Assembly (NCBI GenBank): GCA_000320545.1
Contig: ADNK01001384.1
Location: 1-20,000 of the forward strand
DNA length: 20,000 nt
DNA from: Bigelowiella natans CCMP2755
Taxonomy: Eukaryota; Cercozoa; Chlorarachniophyceae
Direction: 5' to 3'
Under the pieces are notes generated by a model. That model did no database searches, had not been told where the DNA came from, and was given only the letters and a program-made list of their open reading frames with translations. Position numbers and translations under genes: made by a program. Shown piece after piece: positions 9,165 to 17,053 of the stretch (positions are counted from its first letter, which is position 1; every line of letters starts with the position of its first letter).

Positions 9165-12100
9165 ATGTCACAGCAGCTAGAAGAACAGCAGGACTTTGGC
9201 TCGCAGGCCGTGCAAGGGCACGAGCAGAAACAGGAAAGGAAGGGCGATACGGACGCTAAGGAAGGAGGAGGAACACCTCCACAGGCACCGCCGGGACCAG
9301 CACCCGGGATTAAGAAAGCAGATGCAGCAGCAGAGGCACTGGAGAACTTCTACGAGGCGGACGACGAGGACGTGGCCGCCGAAAGCAAGAAGGTCGTAAT
9401 GGCATTACGAGCCTTGCGACCCAGGGCGAGCAACTACGCCAAACTGAAAGTATCGATAGAATACAAGTATCAGACACATGATGTTTGGGCAGCTATCATG
9501 CAGGACATCATGGATTACGAAGCAGACTTACCTCCAGAGTGGGCAGCTTTGTTTAGGAACGACGGGGGTCTGGGCGCCTCGCGGGGGACGACCCAGAGCA
9601 CCGTCAAGCAGCAGCAGCCGGTACAGCGGAACACCCAGTTCATGTCTGTTAAAACAGCACCGGTTATGATAACGAAATACAACGGGAAAAGAGGTGAGGC
9701 AAGGAGGTGGTGGAAGAACGCTAGGAGTATACTCTGCGACTTTACCCCTAACCCCACCGAAAACGACAAGCTCAAATGGCTAGCTATAATAAAGCAAGCC
9801 ATGGACCTTTACGAGACAGGCAGGACCCGGATCAGGCAGCTAGAGAAAATACACACTACAGTTAGTGGGCTACGAGACGTTGAGGCGATAATGAAGGCTT
9901 TTGTAAATGAACAGGATGCTAACTCCCTACCCCAGGCTATTAGAAAATACAGAGCAATGATGCAGCATGAGAGAGAACCTGTTAGAGACTTTGCCACGCG
10001 CTTCCAGGATATGATCGACGAACTACATGATTTTAATTACAACACAGGTGATGATCAGGCAAGGTTTGAAGAGTTCAAGTTAAAGATAAAGGAATCCACT
10101 TACGTTACGGAGAAAGGCTACACCACGATGGAGGCAGCAGTGCAGGCTATATCCCTACGCGAGCAGGAGCAGGACCGCAAGTTTACCAGCCCTAAGGTAC
10201 CTGGCATAGGAAACATTAACGCTATTAAGCCGCAGCGAGACTGGTACAAGGACAGGGAAGGTAACCGACGTTGCGGATACTGCTCACGTAAAGGGAAACA
10301 CACCGCTAAAGACTGCAGAGACAGGAAAGAAGGACGACCCAGGATGACGATCAGGCAGCTCAACGAACACTACGAGAAGTTAAAGAGAAAGAAAGGCAGA
10401 GGACAAGGATATAACAACAGCAAATGGCAAGGCAGCAACAACGGGAAGAACAATAAATATAAGAACAAAAAGCAGAACAGTATCAATGCTATACAGCAGC
10501 AGATAAACGGAATATTAGATCACCTTAAGCAGGCGCCGACGAAGACAGCAGTACCAGCAACGCAGGACCAAGACAAGCCCATGACCCTAGACGACATAAA
10601 GAACTTAGGAGTATGCAACATTAATGACGAAGACGCTAACAGGACTATCAAAGTTGCTATGACCAAGGTTAAAGTTAAAGACAGCTACGGAGACTACAAG
10701 AAACTACCTGCCCTTTGGGATAGTGGCAGCATGCCGAAGTCCTTCATAAGCCTAAGCACAGTAAGAAGGTTAGGACTATTGGATCAAGTGACTAAGAAAG
10801 AACGTAAATATGCTCAAGCAGACGGAAGCTCTTCCATGAAGACCGTCGGTGAGCTAATGCTAAAGCTACAGATACCTGGCAGCGACGCGGAGACCCAAAT
10901 CAAGACCCGAGTAGCCATGACTTTATCCATGGAACTACTCCTCGGACAGGATGCCCTAGAAAAATTAGGGGGGATCATATCATTCTACAATCACAAGATA
11001 TACTTTGCTAAGTTGCCAAAGAAGTCAGGCAGGACCATCAGCCAGAACATGATACGGCTTGACGAGTGGACCTCTGAGTCAAGCGTTAATGCGTTAGAGT
11101 TTATGGACCTAGCGGACAACAAGCTACCTACACCTACCGAGCTACGGAAGAAGAACCCCGGCAAGACCATCCGACAGATAACGGAGCTACTGGACAAGAC
11201 CCCCCCAGCTGATGATTGGGATATCGACAAAGGCAAAAAGTACATTAATAAAATATTAAACGAGAAGTACTCTGACATCACCAAGCCGACGACGAAGCCC
11301 TCCAGCAAGCTTACCCCAGTAAAGATCGAGCTAAAGAAGGGATACGAAGAGTGCATCATCAATGACCCAGAACATAGGCGACCGGAAGCGGACTGGGAAA
11401 AGATAGAGTGGCAGATCAATGAATGGGCAAAGGAAGGGAAGATAGAGCCAAGCAACTCACCATGGAACGTGAGACATGTGCTAGCTAAGAAACCTACTTA
11501 CCCTTTCTTCCGCCTGGCGCACAACTTCATCCGCCACAACCGAGTAATAAAGAGGATCCAGACACCTACACCAAGGATAGATGACGTTATTGAACACGTC
11601 ATAGGATACAAATACTACTCTTCCCTAGATAAAAATGAATCATACATGCAGACACCCATCCACAAAACCTCCCGCCCCATTACCGCGTTCTCCAGCAGGC
11701 ACAGGAAGTGGCACTTCGTCGTATTCCCTTACGGCCTAAGCATATCAGGGGATGCGTTCAGTAGTCAGAACTACAGGGCATACACACATGATGGGATGGC
11801 GTCTGTGTTGTGGGTGTTTGTGTTTGTGTATGTGGATGATGACATAATATGTACCAACACAGTCGTCGCTCAGATCTTCCTCCTGGAAAATATATTTATT
11901 AGGTTTGCACACTTCGGTTTTACTATTAGACTGCAGAAGTGTACATTCCTAGCTACAAGAATCAAGTGGTGTGGATATTACCTGGAGCAAGGCCGCATCA
12001 CCCCAAACCCCGAGAAAGTAGCAGCACTACAGCAAGCCCCTAAACCTAAGAATGCAAAGGAGTTAAAGTCATTCTTGCAGACTGCAGCTTGGATACTACG

Positions 12101-14138
12101 TAGGTTCTCCCCTACCTACGCTAGGACTGCAGCTGCTTTTACTACTGCTTACCGGAAGGAGAACTCTGTAGGCCTCAGCTTCGCTAAGGTGTGGGCCAAG
12201 GCTGGCCTTGATGCCCACTTCGATAACCTAATAAAGTTATGCAGCAACACCCTATTGAATGCTAAGCTAGACACTACTAGACCAGCTACCCTATGGACAG
12301 ACTGGTCTAAGCTAGGTATGGCTGCTGTACTTACCCAAGACCAGCAGATCATACGGGTGTGGGGCAGGGCCTGCACAGCAGCTGAGGCCAAGTACAGCCC
12401 TACAAAAGGAGAGTATAAAGCCATGACTGAGGCGCAGAGGAAACTAAGATACTACCTGCTGTCGGTGCCCAGCTTCACCTTAATGACTGACCACAAGCCC
12501 CTCCTAGGCATCGACCGCAAGCTCGAAGCGCCTAACGATGAGTATGCAGCTATGAGGGCGGACACGGAAGAGTTTAGGGACAAGAGGACAGTGGTCTACG
12601 CACCAGGAGACAAGCAGCTTGCTGACTATTTCAGCAGGCTGTTCGAAAAGAAAGTCCCTACCCAGGTCACCCCTATGGTTAACGCGATTACCTTCGAGGA
12701 CGGCGACTTCCTGCCTGAGCCAGAGGAGCTCCAGCACCTTCAAGAACACCTGGATAAATACAAACACAAGCATGAGGTACTTAGTGATAGGATATATGTA
12801 TACACTAATAATGTTAGGCGTACCTACGTGCCACGGCGGACCAGGGGAGCCCTTCTCTTTACCGCCCATGGACCTGCACACGTAGGAGAAAACCATATCA
12901 CTGCTCTACTCTACCATTACTACTGGCCCTACAAGCTAAAAGAGATAAGGACATACCTGCGTGGCTGCAGGTGCTCCAGCTTGAAGGCGGCAGGCGTCGC
13001 CACCAAGGAGTCCAGCAAGAGCCGTGCATCTAAGAAAATCAAAGCAAGGAACTTCTTAGATATCGTGCAAATTGATGTTTATAAGTACGATGGCTATCAC
13101 TACCTTACCTTCGTTGATGTGGCCACTGGAAAGTGCTGGGTTAAAAAGATTATCAAGGTCAACGTTGCTAAGAAGAACAAAGGCTTATATAAGCAGAGGC
13201 TTACTAACTGCTACCGTACCTGGGAGTCTGAGCTCCAGGCTATCCCTGATGAAGTTAGCATAAACAAGATACCAAAGAAGTTACATGTGGATAATGAGAC
13301 CTCTCTTCTACAGCTACCACACCCTAATATTGATGCCTCACCTGTATACTATGCCCAGTCCAACTCCAAGGTAGAGCGACTCCACCGCACCTTGGCCAAC
13401 CTAAGCAGGATAAATAGCACCACACCAGACAAGATACAAGGGTTAGTAAACGACACCTTCACGTCTGGGGGAGGTATCAAGGATAAGGAGAGGGAAGAAG
13501 GCGACGACAACGACGACGATACCGAGAGCGAAGACGAGAAGGTCCCGTACGATGGCCGAGTTCTAAAGGAAGGACAGTATGTTAGGGCCAAGGTAAATCT
13601 GAGATCGAGAAATAAACAAGACCCCTTCTGGGGTGGCGTTGCAAAGGTTACCGAGAGGAAGGGGAGGAAGCAGTACTACATCTATGATGGGAACAGGGTC
13701 ACCTTGCGCCACATCAGTCACCTAAAGAATTATGATATCGGTGAGAAGCTCCTAGAGGATGTTAAAGTAAACCCTACTGTGTGGGAGCGAGCAATGCCTT
13801 GTTTAGGACCCCGACCTAAGTTCGATGTGGAATATGGAAACAATAAGGTCAGGGTGAACGACGATTGGCGCATGAAGATTGTCTATCTAGGCTACCCTGG
13901 ATTACGAAATATGGAGAGGGTAGCTATGAAAATAAAGGACGGAAAATATCAGCTACTCTACCTAGCTGTTCCCGACTTACCCTTTGAGCACTGGTATAAG
14001 GTCCTGGGGGACCTTGATGCAGAGGGCTGGTATGGACACGAACCTAAGGACGAAGGTGAGTTCTGGGTAAGCGACAAAGGAGATAAGGTTAGAGAGGAAT
14101 CTATTACCTGGTGGTTGGTGAAGTTCCGAAAGCGATGA
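9165..14138 (+). CDS. Gag-Pol polyprotein of Ty3/gypsy-order retrotransposon, 1657 aa
   Basis: A single frame encodes particle protein and replication enzymes with no frameshift or stop between gag and pol. Domains in order: Gag, residues 1 to about 420, charged, with a zinc knuckle at Cys370 (CGYC, SRKGK, HTAKDC); aspartic protease with DSG at Asp519 and LLLGQD near 590; reverse transcriptase with first Asp822 (SSLDKNES) and YVDDD at 889-893; RNase H with Asp1046 (WTDWSK), GEYKAM, TDHKPL and LADYFSR; integrase with a His-rich finger, Cys1268 and Cys1270, then Asp1304, Asp1376 and Glu1404 (SKVERLHRTL). An acidic stretch near 1440-1460 follows, then an SH3-like segment (DPFWGGVAKV) and about 150 further residues I cannot assign. 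Odd points: the knuckle is CX2CX5HX4C, the integrase finger ends CXC, and D-to-E spacing is 27 residues. The Gag-Pol ratio must be set without recoding. Confidence 0.95.
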   Translation: MSQQLEEQQDFGSQAVQGHEQKQERKGDTDAKEGGGTPPQAPPGPAPGIKKADAAAEALENFYEADDEDVAAESKKVVMALRALRPRASNYAKLKVSIEYKYQTHDVWAAIMQDIMDYEADLPPEWAALFRNDGGLGASRGTTQSTVKQQQPVQRNTQFMSVKTAPVMITKYNGKRGEARRWWKNARSILCDFTPNPTENDKLKWLAIIKQAMDLYETGRTRIRQLEKIHTTVSGLRDVEAIMKAFVNEQDANSLPQAIRKYRAMMQHEREPVRDFATRFQDMIDELHDFNYNTGDDQARFEEFKLKIKESTYVTEKGYTTMEAAVQAISLREQEQDRKFTSPKVPGIGNINAIKPQRDWYKDREGNRRCGYCSRKGKHTAKDCRDRKEGRPRMTIRQLNEHYEKLKRKKGRGQGYNNSKWQGSNNGKNNKYKNKKQNSINAIQQQINGILDHLKQAPTKTAVPATQDQDKPMTLDDIKNLGVCNINDEDANRTIKVAMTKVKVKDSYGDYKKLPALWDSGSMPKSFISLSTVRRLGLLDQVTKKERKYAQADGSSSMKTVGELMLKLQIPGSDAETQIKTRVAMTLSMELLLGQDALEKLGGIISFYNHKIYFAKLPKKSGRTISQNMIRLDEWTSESSVNALEFMDLADNKLPTPTELRKKNPGKTIRQITELLDKTPPADDWDIDKGKKYINKILNEKYSDITKPTTKPSSKLTPVKIELKKGYEECIINDPEHRRPEADWEKIEWQINEWAKEGKIEPSNSPWNVRHVLAKKPTYPFFRLAHNFIRHNRVIKRIQTPTPRIDDVIEHVIGYKYYSSLDKNESYMQTPIHKTSRPITAFSSRHRKWHFVVFPYGLSISGDAFSSQNYRAYTHDGMASVLWVFVFVYVDDDIICTNTVVAQIFLLENIFIRFAHFGFTIRLQKCTFLATRIKWCGYYLEQGRITPNPEKVAALQQAPKPKNAKELKSFLQTAAWILRRFSPTYARTAAAFTTAYRKENSVGLSFAKVWAKAGLDAHFDNLIKLCSNTLLNAKLDTTRPATLWTDWSKLGMAAVLTQDQQIIRVWGRACTAAEAKYSPTKGEYKAMTEAQRKLRYYLLSVPSFTLMTDHKPLLGIDRKLEAPNDEYAAMRADTEEFRDKRTVVYAPGDKQLADYFSRLFEKKVPTQVTPMVNAITFEDGDFLPEPEELQHLQEHLDKYKHKHEVLSDRIYVYTNNVRRTYVPRRTRGALLFTAHGPAHVGENHITALLYHYYWPYKLKEIRTYLRGCRCSSLKAAGVATKESSKSRASKKIKARNFLDIVQIDVYKYDGYHYLTFVDVATGKCWVKKIIKVNVAKKNKGLYKQRLTNCYRTWESELQAIPDEVSINKIPKKLHVDNETSLLQLPHPNIDASPVYYAQSNSKVERLHRTLANLSRINSTTPDKIQGLVNDTFTSGGGIKDKEREEGDDNDDDTESEDEKVPYDGRVLKEGQYVRAKVNLRSRNKQDPFWGGVAKVTERKGRKQYYIYDGNRVTLRHISHLKNYDIGEKLLEDVKVNPTVWERAMPCLGPRPKFDVEYGNNKVRVNDDWRMKIVYLGYPGLRNMERVAMKIKDGKYQLLYLAVPDLPFEHWYKVLGDLDAEGWYGHEPKDEGEFWVSDKGDKVREESITWWLVKFRKR

Positions 14139-14181
14139 AGGTCTAAGGGAATAAGGAAGGAAGGAAGGAGCAACGTGACTT

Positions 14182-14189
14182 GGGGGAGG
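14182..14189 (+). promoter_or_regulatory. polypurine tract
   Basis: GGGGGAGG lies directly before the TG of the 3' LTR, the usual place for the plus-strand primer. A longer purine stretch (AAGGAAGGAAGGAGC) lies just upstream at about 14156-14171. Confidence 0.8.
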
Positions 14190-14515
14190 TGTAGCGCGTA
14201 CCACTACGCGGGCACAAGTCACGTGCGACAACAAAGGGGTTGTCGCGGATATAGAATATAGATAACGTAGATATTAATACAGCATAGGCACGTGGGTTCC
14301 GGCGGGACTCATGGCAGCACACCGGAAGTGTGCTGCCCCACGTGCGGCGGCATTCGCGAAAGCTTCGCGAATGATTACGCAGTGCACGATTTAATAAAAA
14401 TATAATCTTTAATAAAAATAAACACAACTCTTCAAAAGGAAGCAAACGTGCCTTTCCCCCCCCCTGCCTACTTGTGCACGTAGCGCCTCGGCCTGTGAAC
14501 ACCTTACGCGCAACA
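14190..14515 (+). repeat. 3' LTR
   Basis: A 326 bp copy of 8800-9125 with the same TG and CA ends; I found no difference by eye. It is followed directly by the GCAC target duplication. Confidence 0.96.
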
Positions 14516-14519
14516 GCAC
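14516..14519. repeat. target-site duplication, right copy (GCAC)
   Basis: GCAC directly follows the 3' LTR and matches the four bases before the 5' LTR. Confidence 0.8.
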
Positions 14520-14708
14520 ATTGGCATTGCCTGCGTGTTTGATGACCGAACTAGCGAATGCTCACGTGTTACGCATGCTGACTTGCTCAGCAGAGCTGAC
14601 TTCGTTCAATACGACACACAGGCATGGCTAGATGGTCGCTGCAATGAAGGCGCAACTTTGATGAGATCGTCTGACTTCAACAGTGTGAATGTTCATGCAC
14701 CATTGTGA

Positions 14709-14851
14709 TCATTTAGCTCTGCAGGGGTCCAGCCATCCAAAACTATCGCACCAGGCCGGGCCAAAGGCAGCCCACACATGCCCACGTCATCTCCTCCTTT
14801 GTGCAAAAAGGAGGACGATCATGGTGACGACGATGCAACAAGCTCAAGTTA
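14709..14851. other. short intergenic region between convergent gene ends
   Basis: It lies between the stop of the split plus-strand gene and the proposed stop of the minus-strand membrane gene. I see nothing further in it. If the membrane gene uses another 3' splice site, its end could shift into this stretch. Confidence 0.4.
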
Positions 14852-15321
14852 TCAGTGATTTCTCTCCACATTCCCCTCACATTTGCTGCATTCTCTGTGT
14901 TTGATGTCAATATCACCAATCCCATCTCTTTTTTACCTTGAAAGCCTTCGTGTACCTCCGCAATGGAGAACCAAGACCGCAGCAAGGATGATGAAGACGA
15001 TGATGACGGTGATTCCGTAGCCAACGAGAATAGTGCCACCGAAGGAGACGATCCTATTTGAAGGTACAACACAATGTAATTTTTTCGAATTTCAGGGTGT
15101 GTGCGCATGTTGCCATAATGATGGATGCCATTAATTGCGTGGCGTCTAATAAAATATTTGGATTTGTCCCCCATATTTTTCCAGACACCTTGGTCGTAGG
15201 CTCCGTGCATCACATTTTCATCGCACGCACTCATTTCTTCATTGCTGTTCGATTATATCATTCATTACAGGTTCAATTTTGAATAAGACGAAGTAATCAT
15301 GCTCAAATTAGAGAGGATGAG

Positions 15322-15387
<66 letters not shown>

Positions 15388-15420
15388 CTAATTTACATGC
15401 AACATACGCGCACGCGCGCG

Positions 15421-15468
<48 letters not shown>

Positions 15469-15924
15469 AAATTGGCTCCTGTTTCCCCCTTCATTCAAAA
15501 TACAAAGAGATTATTGTTTCTGCCCCCACCAGCCCTCCTCTCGCACTCACAAGCTGTAAGTACTTTTTTATCTTTGCCTCAATGTGCTCAATCTTGCCGT
15601 AGGTGTAGACAAGGACGCCTCTGGTTGACGTTCGTACAGGCTCACAAATCGCCCTGTTTGCAGCTTTGTTCTGATGCTCCTGAGAATGAGCAGGAGGGAA
15701 GGATTGTGGCGATGATTGTGGCGATGGTGGAAGGAATGTAGGAGGTGTCTGAGGTGCTGTATGGTATGGGAATACTATGTGCGCATAGACACGATCCCAT
15801 CTTTGTCATGGTATTCGATTTCGGGACATCTTGAAATAAATTTCGTCTCGCGATTAAATATGTATGTGTCTGTGGCTGTGAATAGGATGCGCGCGCGCAC
15901 ACACACACACATATATTAATTAGA

Positions 15925-15957
<33 letters not shown>

Positions 15958-17005
15958 TATGCGCAGTAATGTTGAATATATGTCGCTGGTTGCATTCTTG
16001 GCACTTTCATTAGATGCGGCTATCCATTTAATTCACGACCTGGTTTTGGCAGAAGCCGTTTTCATTTACCAACATGAGAATGCCGCTGCAGGACATACAC
16101 ACAGAGGAGGGGTCGTATGAGGAAGAAGGAGAAACATCGAACAAACGCAGGAAATTGCTCCTATGTTGCGTGGTTCTTGAAATGAGCAATGTGGGTGCAA
16201 TATCGACCAATCGTCAAAGGAAACAAGTATCATATCGTGTAGTCATGAAAACATAAGATACACAACTTACTCGTGCTTATCATTGTAGCTCCCATAGTTG
16301 TCAGTATTCATTTTCAATCCCAATTCAGACACCAATCGTCGTCTGCTGCCTGAACGCGAGCTCGGCCCCCCCCCGCCTGTCTTTGGCATCCTTGTCCTTT
16401 TCATTCCTCTTGCGACGTATGAGATGGCAGGGGAACGACCAACTGTTGCGAAGCTGGGGCCAGCCACAATACTCCATCTGCAGCAATGATATTGATGATA
16501 ACAATACACGATCGGCAAAGTAGTAGTAATAATAGTAATAATAATAGTAATAACAGCGACACCTATGGTAACGAGAATGGGACGAATGGAAAAGGACAAA
16601 TCCCCCAATTTCTCATTAGTTAAGATGTGTGCAGATTGGTGTCGTCGTAGTGGTGGTTGTAATTGTCGTTCTTCTTACTATTGCTACTTCCTACCTGCCG
16701 CCAGTGTCGCTGCTGCTTTCGTCTGCTTGACCTACTATTCCTCCTCCTCCTCCTCTTCCTCTTTTCAAGTAGCTTTCATATCTCACGACCGCGAGAAATA
16801 CCTTATCGCCCACTGAGTACGATACAGCTACTTTCTGGGAGAAAATCTGGTTTCTAGACGTTGCTCCTGCCCTTTCTTCCTTTCCCCTTTTACTCCTGGT
16901 GCTCAACTGGCCTGAGCCCACCACGGTCAAACTCGCTCGGACGCGAGGAACTGTAGACAAGCGGGGCGGGGTAGTAGATCATGAAGAAGGTAAGTCCACT
17001 ATAAA

Positions 17006-17053
<48 letters not shown>

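Larger units (their letters stand above)
8800..14515 (+). mobile_element. complete Ty3/gypsy-order LTR retrotransposon
   Basis: A 5716 bp element with 326 bp direct LTRs bounded by TG and CA, a 4 bp target duplication (GCAC), a candidate primer-binding site, one unbroken Gag-Pol frame and a polypurine tract before the 3' LTR. The domain order is protease, reverse transcriptase, RNase H, integrase, which is the Ty3/gypsy order rather than Ty1/copia. The two LTRs read as identical by eye, implying a recent insertion. There is no envelope-like frame. It has inserted into a coding exon of a host gene. Confidence 0.96.
8245..14708 (+). pseudogene. host gene with cysteine-protease-like motif, split by the LTR retrotransposon
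   Basis: Family not recognised. Coding segments: 8245-8368, 8400-8602, 8674-8799, then 14520-14708 (stop TGA 14706-14708) beyond the transposon. Introns 8369-8399 (31 bp) and 8603-8673 (71 bp) are GT-AG and in phase. Removing the element and one copy of its GCAC duplication leaves an uninterrupted frame, about 213 codons in total without a defined start. The N-terminal part has QCGLFAVHA followed by LTQEKLDREV, which recalls the Cys/His motif of Josephin or other thiol proteases; this is a weak inference. The part after the insertion includes ACVFDDRTSECSR. The antisense strand is also open over parts, so the call is moderate. As sequenced, the 5.7 kb insertion should destroy the product unless another allele is intact. 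Confidence 0.5.

Noticed and set aside
15397-15741. Plus-strand frame starting in a GA repeat
   Set aside because: Poly-Arg/Glu repeat translation, antisense to a membrane-gene exon.
16500-16600. Minus-strand Ile/Thr-rich hydrophobic stretch resembling a membrane helix
   Set aside because: It comes from an ATT/ACT repeat and falls in the intron 16562-16478 of the better exon model.
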